Shown: positions 17,848 through 26,403, numbered from the stretch's first letter. The stretch: 64,000 nucleotides of DNA from Bacillus sp. es.034 (GCF_002563655.1 NZ_PDIY01000001.1:1896001-1960000), one strand, 5' to 3'. A program made the numbers and translations. The notes: generated from the sequence alone by a model not told the origin.

Positions 17848-19005
17848 ATGGGAAAAATCATCAGCATAGCCCGCTTTGAAGTGAAACGACTTTTTCAAAA
17901 TCGCCGTGCATTTCTGCTGCTGTTCGGAATGCCCCTGTTATTCACCTTCATCTTCGGCGGAGTCATAACCGGGGATGGGGAATATAAGCCCGAGATTGCC
18001 GTGGTGGACGAAGACCAGACGGAGGCGTCACATGCCCTGATTAATGAATTGAAAGCAAGCGATTCCTTTACATTTACAAAAGGAAATAGCAAGAGAGCTG
18101 CCGAACAGTTCGACAACCAGGAAATAACGGGATATATTATTGTGGGGAAAGGATTCGAATCAAAGCTCCAAAATGAGGAAGCACCGGAAGTCGTCTTTGT
18201 TTCAGGACCTTCCTTCGAAGGGGCGGCACTTGTGGAACAGCTCATCAATGACAGCCTCGTGAAACAGAAGGTCAGTGCGACTGCTGCAAAATTTTATCGA
18301 GAGACAACGGGTGAAAATCCGGCAGCCATCCAGGAGAAAATCTCAGATAAACTGAAGTCGGTGCCGGCAGCTGTTGAAACCGTCTCCGTTACGAAAAATG
18401 AAGATATGCAATCGATGAACAATCTGACGGCGCGTTCAGCAGGATTCACGATCATGTTCGTCATGATCGCCATGCTATCAAGTACGGGTATCCTTCTCGA
18501 AGCGCGACAAAACGGCGTCTGGTACCGGATGATGTCCACTCCTGCCACCAAAGTGGAATTATTATGTGGATACATGCTGGCATTCTTCGTCATCGGCTGG
18601 ATTCAGTTCGGAATCTTGATGACTCTGTCAGAGAAGATTTTTCACATCGAATGGGGGAATCCGTTTGCCAATATGATTCTCGTTTCAAGTCTGCTTCTCT
18701 GCAGCATCGGGCTCGGCCTCTTCCTTGCCGGATTCGTCAAAACATCAGAACAGCAATCGGTCTTCGGGAACCTGATTATCATCTCCACCTGTATGATCGC
18801 AGGCGTCTACTGGCCGGTTGAGATCATGCCGGACTTTATTCAGCATATTTCAACATTCCTTCCACAGTATTGGGGGATGGAAGGGTTTGCTGAGTTGACT
18901 GTAAGGGGAGGCGGCATTGGAGATATCCTTACCCCAGTAGGGATCCTCCTTGGGTTTGCGGTTATGTTTTTGATGGTGGGTTTGAGAAGGGTGAGGTTTG
19001 AGTAA
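17848..19005 (+). CDS. lnrN: ABC-2 permease, LnrN (YfiN)-like
   Basis: The 385-residue partner permease has the same layout as the preceding one: helix 1 (about residues 20-40), an outer domain to about 200, then five or six helices starting at GFTIMFVMIAML. The C-terminal part contains YWPVEIMPDFIQHISTFLPQYW, the ABC-2 pattern. Its length equals B. subtilis LnrN. AAGGAGA precedes the start and the operon ends at the 19033-19060 terminator. The pair with LnrM-like protein should give the asymmetric channel of the exporter. Confidence 0.9.
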   Translation: MGKIISIARFEVKRLFQNRRAFLLLFGMPLLFTFIFGGVITGDGEYKPEIAVVDEDQTEASHALINELKASDSFTFTKGNSKRAAEQFDNQEITGYIIVGKGFESKLQNEEAPEVVFVSGPSFEGAALVEQLINDSLVKQKVSATAAKFYRETTGENPAAIQEKISDKLKSVPAAVETVSVTKNEDMQSMNNLTARSAGFTIMFVMIAMLSSTGILLEARQNGVWYRMMSTPATKVELLCGYMLAFFVIGWIQFGILMTLSEKIFHIEWGNPFANMILVSSLLLCSIGLGLFLAGFVKTSEQQSVFGNLIIISTCMIAGVYWPVEIMPDFIQHISTFLPQYWGMEGFAELTVRGGGIGDILTPVGILLGFAVMFLMVGLRRVRFE

Positions 19006-19032
19006 AAGAAAGTGAATCGAGAACCAACATGA

Positions 19033-19060
19033 AAAGGCCATGGACCTCCATGGCTTTTTT
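19033..19060 (+). terminator. Terminator of the lnr-like operon
   Basis: GCCATGG pairs with CCATGGC over a 4-base loop and is followed by six T. Confidence 0.85.
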
Positions 19061-19248
19061 CATATCCTGATGACCAAATAATCCCCGTTCGTCATCTGGA
19101 CAACGTCTGCCTTTAATCCTTTTGCGATATCAACGGTCATCTCTTTTAATTCCTCAAGATCTTCACTATACAAAAGAAGCGGCCCCCCGTTGATTACTCT
19201 GTCCCGGTTTGAGGTTAGGTAGGCTAGTATTTGATAAGGTGGTTTCAT
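19060..19248 (-). CDS. Capping subunit-type small protein for YIEGIA
   Basis: A 62-residue soluble protein (MKPPYQILAYLTSNRDRVI start; GDYLVIRI end) with a mixed alpha/beta pattern. It lies just downstream of the YIEGIA-family gene on the same strand, where Bacillaceae carry a small partner annotated as a capping complex subunit for YIEGIA; I recognise it by that neighbourhood and size. AGGG lies eight bases before ATG 19248; an in-frame TTG at 19266 is less likely. Its role is unknown, presumably linked to sporulation with its partner. Confidence 0.7.
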   Translation of the reverse strand: MKPPYQILAYLTSNRDRVINGGPLLLYSEDLEELKEMTVDIAKGLKADVVQMTNGDYLVIRI

Positions 19249-19272
19249 TGAATTTTCCCTGCCCAAGAAGAA

Positions 19273-20174
19273 TCACCCTTTCAAGTTGGTTTTCATGACA
19301 GCATGAGATTTTTTTGTGCTTTCGAGTAATGGACATTTCTTGACGGCTTCGATGAAAGCATCGATGTCGCGTTTGATCGGCACAAGGGTGATCATGACCT
19401 TTCCGTCCACATAATCTTTTCTAGTAAACTGATACCGTTTGACCCCCAATGCCCTGCATGCTTCAAATAAGGCGGCCTGACGCTGACCGAAGTTATCAAG
19501 GTTGATTCTGAAATGATTTTCTTTCGGGTAGATGACAACGGCCATTCCTTCTTCAGAAAACAGCTTCTCAGCATTATCCGTTCCAAGGAGGTTGCTGACA
19601 TACATATCATCCACATACAAGGAGGATTGTTTTACGACCACTTTTCCTTCTTTGACTTCTGCAATGTCGCCAATCGTCTTACCCTTGGTGAATCTCTGCA
19701 AATAATAAAGAAGAGCAAACCCTATCAAGCACCCCCGGCAATACAGATCCATAGATTATCCAGGTTGAAAGCGTTCTGAAGGATGGATATCGTAAAGGAC
19801 GTGACGAGTGCGACGATAAAGGCAAGATAATTTCTGGCTTCAAATGTTTTGGCGATCCCATCTATGTATGCTTTCCCCCGGTATGTGAACTCAGTTTCCT
19901 CCAAGTCGCTCAGGCTTTCTTTCTCCATCTTCCGGACATCCCTAAATTGCTGAAGGGCCAGGGTGAGGAACGTCACAGCCACGAAGTTTTTACTTAATAA
20001 TGCGGGAATGGCAACAGCTCCCAGTGCCGCAGCTACAAAACCCGTGATGATTTGAATGAAGTAACCATTCGGATAGCTCGGATACTGTCTGAAGTCTTCT
20101 TTGATGGTCAGGATCCTTGCCATTGTTCCAATGATGATTGCGCTTGTTATGGTATACAGTTCGTTTGCAGTCAA
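19273..20174 (-). pseudogene. YIEGIA-family membrane protein gene, split by a frameshift
   Basis: Two overlapping minus-strand frames make one protein of about 300 residues. The upstream frame (20174-19725, 149 aa) has membrane helices and the family motif YIDGIAKTFEARNY, and stops at WICIAGGA. The downstream frame (19752-19273, 159 aa) continues with CLIGFALLYYL and a soluble domain. The frames join at a run of five G (19732-19736 as C on the plus strand); one extra G restores a single frame. This may be a true mutation, a sequencing slip or recoding. TTG 20174 is the first standard start, but a strong GAGGTGA sits six bases before an ATA codon at 20189-20187. YIEGIA proteins are linked to sporulation. 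Confidence 0.75.
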
Positions 20175-20274
20175 TCCAGTAGATTCTATGGGATGTCACC
20201 TCGATTCAATGGGTCAATCTGGAATAGTATGGGGAGATACCTTATGGATTATGCAATGTTTAGCCATTGATTTA

Positions 20275-20299
20275 TATGTGTATATATGTTCATATATAC
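20275..20299. promoter_or_regulatory. ArsR/CzrA-type operator candidate before the CDF gene
   Basis: The half site TGTTCATATA at 20287-20296 is exact, and GTATATATG-TT-CATATATAC (20280-20299) is a perfect palindrome. The same half site recurs at 22152-22161 and, on the opposite arm, at 22335-22344. The consensus TATATGAACA-N2-TGTTCATATA resembles known CzrA/ArsR operators. It lies 45 bp before the CDF start codon. Confidence 0.55.
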
Positions 20300-20344
20300 T
20301 ATTCGATGGAAATCTAAAATAGTGCATGAGGAGAGTGAAAAGAG

Positions 20345-21205
20345 TTGTCAAAAAATCATTCAGCTACAAAGAATACTAGATTAGCTTTTATGTTAAATCT
20401 TATGTTTACGATTATTGAATTTATCGGTGGATATCTCACAAACAGCATGGCGATATTATCTGATGCGGTACATGATTTAGGGGACAGTGTTTCTCTCGGA
20501 GGATCGTGGTACTTACAAAAGCTTTCAAATAAAAAGGGAAACAATAAGTTCAGCTTTGGATACAAACGGTTTTCAACGCTTGGGGCTTTGATCAGTGGAA
20601 CAGTATTGCTGTTTGGATCGATTTTTGTTCTGATAGAAGCGGTCCCTCGATTATTTAATCCTACTCATCCAGATGCAGAGGGAATGTTATGGTTTGCTGT
20701 GTTTGGAGTTGTCGTAAATGGAATAGGTGCATGGAGGCTGCATAGCGGAAGTTCCATGAATGAGAAAGTGCTGTCTTGGCATCTTCTGGAGGATATCCTT
20801 GGCTGGGTCGGAGTGCTGATCATTAGTGTTGTAATGATGTTTAAGGACATACATATACTTGATCCCATTTTGTCCATAGGAATCACTTGTTTCGTCCTTT
20901 TTAACGTGATTAGAAACTTAATTAAGACGATTAAAATCTTCCTTGATGGTGTACCGGAAGGCGTTGACCTGGCATCGCTCAGAAATGAAATCAAAAACAT
21001 AAATGGGGTAGAGGGAGTATCCGGATTTCATATGTGGTCTATTGATGGTGAAGAAAATGCGATGATGATCCATTTGAATGTATCAGACAGAACGCAAACG
21101 GATAAGGTTGAAGAAATAAAAAAGCAAGTAAGAAATCTGGTATCGAATTGCAACATCAAACATTCGGCTATTGAAATCCATTCGAACGAAAAACATGTTA
21201 GTTAG
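20345..21205 (+). CDS. Cation diffusion facilitator (metal efflux)
   Basis: A 286-residue antiporter of the CDF family that exports Zn, Cd, Co or similar ions. Six helices are visible; the metal-site pattern is HDLGD in helix 2 (AILSDAVHDLGDSVSLG) and HLLEDILGW in helix 5. The His/Asp pairs are typical of Zn/Cd-specific CzcD-like members, although the Asn in the usual HxxxD context varies. A cytoplasmic domain follows (from about residue 205). Translation starts at TTG 20345 behind GAGGAGAGTG. The upstream ArsR-type operator suggests control by the repressor at 22381. Confidence 0.92.
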   Translation: MSKNHSATKNTRLAFMLNLMFTIIEFIGGYLTNSMAILSDAVHDLGDSVSLGGSWYLQKLSNKKGNNKFSFGYKRFSTLGALISGTVLLFGSIFVLIEAVPRLFNPTHPDAEGMLWFAVFGVVVNGIGAWRLHSGSSMNEKVLSWHLLEDILGWVGVLIISVVMMFKDIHILDPILSIGITCFVLFNVIRNLIKTIKIFLDGVPEGVDLASLRNEIKNINGVEGVSGFHMWSIDGEENAMMIHLNVSDRTQTDKVEEIKKQVRNLVSNCNIKHSAIEIHSNEKHVS

Positions 21206-21235
21206 AAAAGACCGGCTCAAATGAGCCGGTCTTTT
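21206..21235. terminator. Bidirectional terminator
   Basis: A 14-bp perfect stem AAAAGACCGGCTCA/TGAGCCGGTCTTTT with a 2-base loop sits between the CDF gene and the convergent ctaA-like gene. Confidence 0.85.
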
Positions 21236-21260
21236 CCTGGATGTAGGTACTTTTAGAAGT

Positions 21261-22106
21261 TTATCTATTTTTCTTCTGATTAAAATAACTGACTGCGGTC
21301 ATCCGGCTCAATAAAGCGACTGTCAGAATGGACAGAATCATGTGTACGGACGATGTCACAGGGCTCAGTTCTTCTGTTTTTACGACAAATCCACCAAAGG
21401 TTGTCAGAATGGATAAGAGGATCAAAAGTAAGGCGGATTTCCTCATCACGTTAAATCTTAATGCAAGGAAAACGGCATATCCGATGAAGAATAACGCAAT
21501 CATACCGAGCAATCCGTGAATCACATAAGTGAAATTTGCAAGTTCCACATTCGTGTTTCTTACTTCAAACAGTAATTTGCTGAGTTGGAAATGTTTAAAG
21601 AGTGCTCCGATTAACACCTCGAGCATGAGTGCTGAAAACCCGATCACTAATGGCTTTTTCACTTCATTCAACTTCACGTTTCCAGTTCCCCTCTGTAATC
21701 CTTCATGAAGGAAAATAAGAGAGATTAATAGAAAGAGGCTGAACATGACATCGAGTGTCGTGAAACCGGTTGGTGTTCCGAGAAGAACATTCATCCCGCC
21801 GATCATCGCCTGAGTAAATAAGAGAACCAGGGATAATAACGAAATGACTTTGACTGCTTTATCGGTTGTCTTTCTCCAGGCAAGGATGGCGTTGATCAGA
21901 ATGACCAGTCCGAGCAGTGTCGTGAATAACCGGTGAGAGTATTCGATCACGACACGATAATTGGTGATATCTGGAATGATTTTTCCGTTACAGATCGGCC
22001 AATCACTCCCGCATGCATCACCTGAATGTGTCGCTACGACCAGGTTGCCAAGCACCAGTGCCGCTATGGTGACGATGATCGTAAAGAATGAGAATCTATT
22101 TTTCAT
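21261..22106 (-). CDS. CtaA/COX15-family heme A synthase paralogue
   Basis: A 281-residue protein with about eight helices. The CtaA hallmarks are present: the outer-loop Cys pair in ACGSDWPICNG and the heme-ligand motif VIEYSHRLFT, with a second His in the other half (FTYVIHGLLG). Heme A synthase oxidises heme O for cytochrome oxidase. The gene is not next to ctaB or ctaCDEF but in a metal-efflux cluster, and an operator resembling those of the CDF and czrA genes lies just upstream. It is probably a metal-responsive second copy. ATG 22106 follows AAAGGA; the in-frame TTG at 22136 is less likely. Confidence 0.85.
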   Translation of the reverse strand: MKNRFSFFTIIVTIAALVLGNLVVATHSGDACGSDWPICNGKIIPDITNYRVVIEYSHRLFTTLLGLVILINAILAWRKTTDKAVKVISLLSLVLLFTQAMIGGMNVLLGTPTGFTTLDVMFSLFLLISLIFLHEGLQRGTGNVKLNEVKKPLVIGFSALMLEVLIGALFKHFQLSKLLFEVRNTNVELANFTYVIHGLLGMIALFFIGYAVFLALRFNVMRKSALLLILLSILTTFGGFVVKTEELSPVTSSVHMILSILTVALLSRMTAVSYFNQKKNR

Positions 22107-22139
22107 ATCATGGAAGTCCTTTCGTGTTAGAATCAATCA

Positions 22140-22161
22140 TATATTGATATCTGTTCATATA
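22140..22161. promoter_or_regulatory. ArsR/CzrA-type operator candidate before ctaA-like gene
   Basis: TATATTGATA-TC-TGTTCATATA: the right arm is identical to the consensus half site and the left arm matches 7 of 10. It lies 34 bp upstream of the ctaA-like start codon. Confidence 0.45.
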
Positions 22162-22293
22162 CTAACAGGATTGTGAGATGGAACACAATCGTTAAACGTC
22201 GATGTCACATAACGTTCATCTATCGTTAGTAAAGAATGGAAGGCTGATTTACAAAAAACTTTTAGACCATTTGAAAAGTACAACAACTTCTGT

Positions 22294-22356
22294 TTGACAG
22301 TGGCATGTTCTTTTTTTTATCATATAAATAAGAATACATGAACACATTGTCATATA
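22294..22356 (+). promoter_or_regulatory. Promoter and operator of the czrA-cadA operon
   Basis: A consensus TTGACA (22294) is 18 bases from TATCAT (22318). The operator TACATGAACA-CA-TTGTCATATA (22335-22356) covers the start region, with arms matching the consensus at 9 and 8 of 10 positions. Binding of the ArsR-type repressor here would block its own operon until metal releases it. Confidence 0.65.
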
Positions 22357-22380
22357 TTGAAATAGAATAGGAGTGTCGAC

Positions 22381-22740
22381 ATGCGAAAGAATAATAATCA
22401 GGAAGAGCTGAATGGACCTAAACAGGATGACAAAATAGATGAACCGTGTGTGGAGATTGATGAAGAAACATTGTTTATCGTCACTCAGACGTTTAAGGCA
22501 TTGTCCGAGCCGACTCGTGTAAAGATTCTTCATCTTTTGGCGCAAAAGGAACACTCTGTTAATGATATCGCTGAAAAGCTGTCGCTGCTTCAAACGACCG
22601 TATCTCATCAATTGCGGTTTTTGAAAAATTTACGGTTGGTCAAGTATAGACGTGAAGGCACGACACTGTATTATTCTGCAGATGATGATCATGTCATGAA
22701 TATGCTTCAGCAAACGATGCACCATGCGAGACACCACTAG
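22381..22740 (+). CDS. czrA: Metal-sensing ArsR/SmtB-family repressor, CzrA-like
   Basis: A 119-residue winged-helix repressor with helix-turn-helix [20 protein letters not shown]. The last helix [19 protein letters not shown] has the exact Asp-x-His-x10-His-x2-His spacing of the alpha-5 Zn/Co site of CzrA and SmtB. The N-terminus has a single Cys (DEPCVEID) but not the CVC motif of Cd/Pb-sensing CadC, so zinc or cobalt is the likelier inducer. It is the first gene of an operon with the P-type ATPase (21 bp to its start) and has an operator on its own promoter. Confidence 0.88.
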   Translation: MRKNNNQEELNGPKQDDKIDEPCVEIDEETLFIVTQTFKALSEPTRVKILHLLAQKEHSVNDIAEKLSLLQTTVSHQLRFLKNLRLVKYRREGTTLYYSADDDHVMNMLQQTMHHARHH

Positions 22741-22761
22741 GAAACAATGGGGGAGTTCAAG

Positions 22762-24861
22762 ATGGACGAATATAAGCTTCAAGGGCTCTCGTGCGGCAAT
22801 TGTGCGAGGGAAATGGAAGAGGAAATCAATAAGCTGGAAAATGGAGAAGGGTCGAGAATTCTTTATAACAGCAGCAAATTATACCTGAATAAGGGTGTAG
22901 ATATGCAAAAAGTGGAGAAAATCCTTACCGCTGATGGAGCGGCCCTCGTGAAGGATCATGGGGATGAGCATGCCCATGACCATTCCCACGAGCATACCAA
23001 CAGCAACACAATGAAGATCCTGCTTGGAATGTCAGCCATCATCTTTTTTTCAGCGATCTATGTGGATTCGCAATTGGATAATCTGGTACCGGTCATCATG
23101 TATCTGACGGCTGCTGCGACAAGCGGATATCCAACCTTCATCAAGGGTGCAAAGAATCTGCTTAAATTCAAGTTCAACATCGATACGCTGATGACGATTG
23201 CCTTGATAGGGGCCTTTTCCATTGGGGAATGGAAAGAAGGGACGCTTGTAGCCATTCTATTCGGCGTCAACGAATTGCTTGAAGGAATGGGCATGGAAAA
23301 GGCAAGGAAGTCCATGGAGGAATTAATGAAGGTCGCTCCGAAAGAAGCAATCCTGATTGAAGGGGACAAGGGAAGGGTCGTACCGATCAGTTCGTTGAAA
23401 GCAGGGGACCTCGTCCTTGTGAAATCAGGTCAGAAAATCCCGTCAGACGGGATCGTCGAATCCGGTAAGAGTTCCGTAAACGAAGCGGCCATCACCGGGG
23501 AAGCCATGCCGGTGGAAAAAGAAAAGGATGAAAAAGTCTTCGGGGGAAGCATCAACAACGAAGGGGTACTCAAGGTAAGGGTTTCGAAAGAATACAAAGA
23601 TTCTTCCCTTGCAAAGATACTTCATTTAGTAGAAGAGGCACAGGAAACCAAGACCCCTACAGAACAATTCATCAATCGGTTTGCACGGTATTATACACCG
23701 ATCATCATGATCGTGTCTGCGTTGGTAATACTCGTTCCGCCCCTTCTTTTCAATGGGGACTGGGGAGAATGGTTTTATCAAGGGCTGGCCGTTCTCATTG
23801 TCGGATGTCCGTGTGCATTGATTCTGTCGTCTCCGATAGCCATCGTCTCAGGGATTGCCCGCAATGCGAAAAACGGGATCCTGGTGAAAGGCGGCGTATT
23901 CCTTGAGCAACTCGGGAAAATTGACACCGTTGCATTCGATAAAACGGGTACGCTGACCAAAGGCCATCCTTATGTAGAAGAAATGGCTGTCTACGATCAA
24001 GAAAACTTTGTCCGGATTGCCGGTTCAATCGAAAAATCATCTTCACATCCGATTGCAAAAGCGGTCATGGAAAAGATCAGCGAAGACGCAGCAAACCAGG
24101 CATTTTCGGAACCTGAAGAGATCAACACGATCTCAGGTCAAGGTGTATCAGCCATGATCGAAGGGAAAACCTACAGGGTCGGAAACGAGAAAAGCCTCGA
24201 GTGCTCCGTTCCTTCTGAAGTCGAGCAAAAGATCCAAACGATGAAATCGAATGGGTATACGCTTGTGATCGTCTCAAGCGATACAGAAATTCTTGGACTA
24301 TTCGGCATCACGGATGAAATAAGGGAAGAAAGTAAGGAAATCATCCAAGACCTTTATTCTTCCGGTATTAAACAGGCAGTGATGCTGACGGGAGATCACG
24401 ACAAGACGGCAGAAAAAGTGGCAAAGCAAGTAGGATTGACCGATTACTATGCAGGTCTCCTGCCAGACGAAAAAGTCGAGAAGGTAAAAGAACTCACAAG
24501 CCGGGGGAAAGTGGCCATGGTGGGTGACGGAATCAACGATGCCCCGGCACTGGCCACAGCCGATCTTGGAATCGCCATGGGCAAGGGAACCGACAGCGCG
24601 ATTGAAACAGCTGATATTGTGCTGATGCAGGATCATCTCGGAAAACTTCCTTCCGCTATCAAAATTGCGAAAAGGGTCAATAATATCATTAAGATTAACA
24701 TTTCCCTGGCATTGGGGTTAAAACTGATTGCATTACTCCTGACCATCCCAGGGTTACTGACACTATGGATTGCCATTCTGTCTGATATGGGTGCAACCAT
24801 TTTGGTTACGTTGATCAGTTTGACTGTGATGATCGGGGAAAAGTCGAAAGTGTCAAATTAA
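22762..24861 (+). CDS. cadA: Zn/Cd/Pb-exporting P1B-type ATPase, CadA/ZntA-like
   Basis: A 699-residue pump. The N-terminal heavy-metal domain has GLSCGNCAREME, followed by a His-rich metal loop (residues about 70-85, HAHDHSHEH). The membrane metal site CPC is in VGCPCALILSSP. The phosphorylation loop is FDKTGTLTKGHP, and GDGINDAPALATADLGIAMG forms the hinge. CPC plus the His-rich segment fits Zn/Cd/Pb export. ATG 22762 is preferred because GGGGGAG ends six bases before it, while the upstream ATG 22747 precedes that site. Co-transcribed with the repressor at 22381. Confidence 0.94.
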   Translation: MDEYKLQGLSCGNCAREMEEEINKLENGEGSRILYNSSKLYLNKGVDMQKVEKILTADGAALVKDHGDEHAHDHSHEHTNSNTMKILLGMSAIIFFSAIYVDSQLDNLVPVIMYLTAAATSGYPTFIKGAKNLLKFKFNIDTLMTIALIGAFSIGEWKEGTLVAILFGVNELLEGMGMEKARKSMEELMKVAPKEAILIEGDKGRVVPISSLKAGDLVLVKSGQKIPSDGIVESGKSSVNEAAITGEAMPVEKEKDEKVFGGSINNEGVLKVRVSKEYKDSSLAKILHLVEEAQETKTPTEQFINRFARYYTPIIMIVSALVILVPPLLFNGDWGEWFYQGLAVLIVGCPCALILSSPIAIVSGIARNAKNGILVKGGVFLEQLGKIDTVAFDKTGTLTKGHPYVEEMAVYDQENFVRIAGSIEKSSSHPIAKAVMEKISEDAANQAFSEPEEINTISGQGVSAMIEGKTYRVGNEKSLECSVPSEVEQKIQTMKSNGYTLVIVSSDTEILGLFGITDEIREESKEIIQDLYSSGIKQAVMLTGDHDKTAEKVAKQVGLTDYYAGLLPDEKVEKVKELTSRGKVAMVGDGINDAPALATADLGIAMGKGTDSAIETADIVLMQDHLGKLPSAIKIAKRVNNIIKINISLALGLKLIALLLTIPGLLTLWIAILSDMGATILVTLISLTVMIGEKSKVSN

Positions 24862-24902
24862 ATGAAAGGAGCGGGTCGATCCCTGCTCCTTTCATTTTTT
24901 TA
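24862..24902 (+). terminator. Terminator after cadA
   Basis: An 11-bp stem ATGAAAGGAGC/GCTCCTTTCAT with a 12-base loop and at least six T, directly after the stop codon. Confidence 0.9.
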
Positions 24903-24964
24903 TTGAGCATTAAAGGGTTTTTACAGCTGCTTGGAAGATCAGGCTGGGTTTCCAGAGGTGATAT

Positions 24965-25151
24965 GTAGACGGAAAAATTCCGCTTAATTTGTCATTAATA
25001 TTAAAAATGGGCGAAATAGACGGAAGAATTCCGCCTATTCACCTGAAAATACAATAATGGTTGAATTTTTTTGTGCATAAGCGGAAATCCTCCGCCTATC
25101 TATTCAAAAAACAAGGTCCGAGCTGATGATAACCGGAAAATTTCCGCTTAT
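24965..25151 (+). repeat. Four-palindrome repeat element, copy 1
   Basis: Four 23-bp inverted repeats of the form ATAgaCGGAA-NNN-TTCCGcyTAT start at about 24965, 25016, 25077 and 25129, separated by 28, 38 and 29 bases. Copy 3 (36061-36247) has nearly the same palindromes and the same spacing; its spacers also match, for example ACAAGGTCCGAGCTGA before the fourth unit in both. The palindrome arms vary in compensatory ways, suggesting folded RNA or cruciform structure. It lies in the 3' intergenic region of cadA and codes for nothing convincing. Confidence 0.85.
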
Positions 25152-25272
25152 ATATTGGCCAGACTTACTAGGGCTTGTGGGAACCAACATGGGAGTGTTC
25201 TTATTTTACGTGTGAAATTTATGGAGAATTCAAAACAACCAATTCTTAAATGGAATAATCGTTATTGTATAA

Positions 25273-25299
25273 GAGCTTATCCTTGAGGGTGAGCTTTTT
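25273..25299 (+). terminator. Terminator-like hairpin without a clear gene
   Basis: GAGCTTATCC pairs imperfectly with GGGTGAGCTT around a short loop and ends in TTTTT. No convincing gene precedes it; it may end transcripts from the repeat element or be a relic. Confidence 0.45.
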
Positions 25300-25456
25300 G
25301 GTTTACCAATTGTGACACTAAGTTTATGCCCCTTAGATTTGGGTTATTGAAAATGATTTTTACAATTTTTTCTATTTTTAAATAGGTAGTATGCTAAACT
25401 TATTTATAAAGAATCCAGTGTTTATTTTTAAAAGAAAAACTAAATGAGGTGTCACT

Positions 25457-25537
25457 ATGAAGGAATTCTTTCTGTCGCTCGATCACTACCGTGTAAGAGG
25501 TCACGTCTGGGGAGAAAAACATTTACCGACGAATTGA
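25457..25537 (+). CDS. Possible 26-aa peptide
   Basis: ATG 25457 follows a good GAGGTG site and encodes 26 residues beginning MKEFFLSLDHYRVRGHVW. It could be a leader peptide for the small membrane protein that starts 31 bases later, or the remains of a longer gene. The ribosome site is the only positive evidence. Confidence 0.3.
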   Translation: MKEFFLSLDHYRVRGHVWGEKHLPTN

Positions 25538-25568
25538 TCATTAAAACTTAAGCATGGAGATGATTTCA

Positions 25569-25835
25569 GTGGAAGGAACTATGATTAAATCTTTTACCAT
25601 TGCTTTATCCATTTGCTTCACTTTCATGATGTTGATTTTTTGCTGCATGGCGGGGTATGCACTCATCACAGTTCAAACGATAAATATCCTTGTTTTGTAT
25701 ATTGCCAGTTTCAGCAAAGAGGGTATGTTCATTCGTGTTTCAACAGAGATTTGGTACGTCATGCCGATCAGTATAACACTCATGATGCCGTTGGTTTATT
25801 TACTCCTTCGAAAAAGGAAAATGGGAATTCAATAG
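25569..25835 (+). CDS. Small membrane protein, 88 aa
   Basis: The product has two strong hydrophobic segments (IALSICFTFMMLIFCCMAGY and YVMPISITLMMPLVYLLL), separated by about 30 residues and ending in RKRKMGIQ. Starts at ATG 25554, GTG 25569 and ATG 25581 are all possible. GTG 25569 is chosen since GGAGATGA ends five bases before it, but ATG 25581 with GGAAGGA close by cannot be excluded. The family is unknown. A small peptide frame and an unrelated kinase-like gene flank it. Confidence 0.5.
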   Translation: MEGTMIKSFTIALSICFTFMMLIFCCMAGYALITVQTINILVLYIASFSKEGMFIRVSTEIWYVMPISITLMMPLVYLLLRKRKMGIQ

Positions 25836-25875
25836 ATCTAAATTAGAGCAAATGAAACAGAATGGGGGCTTACAC

Positions 25876-26403
25876 ATGTTTGATACGTTTAATTTTGACC
25901 TGATCTACCGTGAACGAAATGATGTAACCCCATTAGTGGTCATGATGTGTGGTGTAGCGGGTTCCGGTAAAACGACTTTTTCAAAAGTATTAGAGCAGGA
26001 AGGATTTGTGCGCCTTTCAATCGATGAAGAAATATGGGCAACGAATGGTCGTTGGGGGATTGATTTCCCAATGGAAAAGTTTGAGGAATATAGAAAAGAT
26101 GCAGAAGTAACATTACGCAACCGTTTAATAAAGTTAATCCACGATAAACAGCAGGTGGTGATTGACTTTAGTTTTTGGGACCGTGAGAGAAGGAACCAAT
26201 ATAAAAAACTGATCGAGGATTCCGGCGGTAAATGGATCCTGATTTATTTGAAGGTTCAAGAACATGACTTGCGTGAACGACTTAAGGTACGTAACCAGCG
26301 TTTTGATGCCAATTCTTTCCCGATTTCTGAAGAACTTTTAGCGTCATATCTTAATGGTTTCGAGATACCTCAAGGAGAAGGGGAAATAGTGATAGACAAT
26401 TAA
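25876..26403 (+). CDS. P-loop AAA-type kinase-like ATPase
   Basis: A 175-residue protein with Walker A GVAGSGKTTFS, a downstream LSIDEEIW with the acidic residues seen in nucleotide and antibiotic kinases, and VIDFSFWDRERRNQYKKLIE, where an Asp-containing strand and Arg-rich lid follow. This is the small zeta-toxin/chloramphenicol-phosphotransferase-like P-loop kinase group. It probably phosphorylates a small molecule, which is not identifiable. ATG 25876 is preferred: GGGGG lies about eight bases upstream, while the ATG at 25852 precedes that site. Confidence 0.8.
   Translation: MFDTFNFDLIYRERNDVTPLVVMMCGVAGSGKTTFSKVLEQEGFVRLSIDEEIWATNGRWGIDFPMEKFEEYRKDAEVTLRNRLIKLIHDKQQVVIDFSFWDRERRNQYKKLIEDSGGKWILIYLKVQEHDLRERLKVRNQRFDANSFPISEELLASYLNGFEIPQGEGEIVIDN

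Noticed and set aside
22381..22740. CadC (Cd/Pb-sensing) identity for the ArsR-type repressor
   Set aside because: The N-terminal CVC-type motif of CadC is missing, while the alpha-5 Zn/Co site of CzrA is complete.
24965..25151. CRISPR-like array (four repeats of 23 bp with 28-38 base spacers)
   Set aside because: Repeats are imperfect palindromes that differ from one another. Spacers are conserved between loci rather than unique, there are always exactly four units, and no cas genes are present.
25071..25286. 71-residue frame inside repeat copy 1
   Set aside because: It runs through two palindromes of the repeat, has no ribosome site and no coding character.
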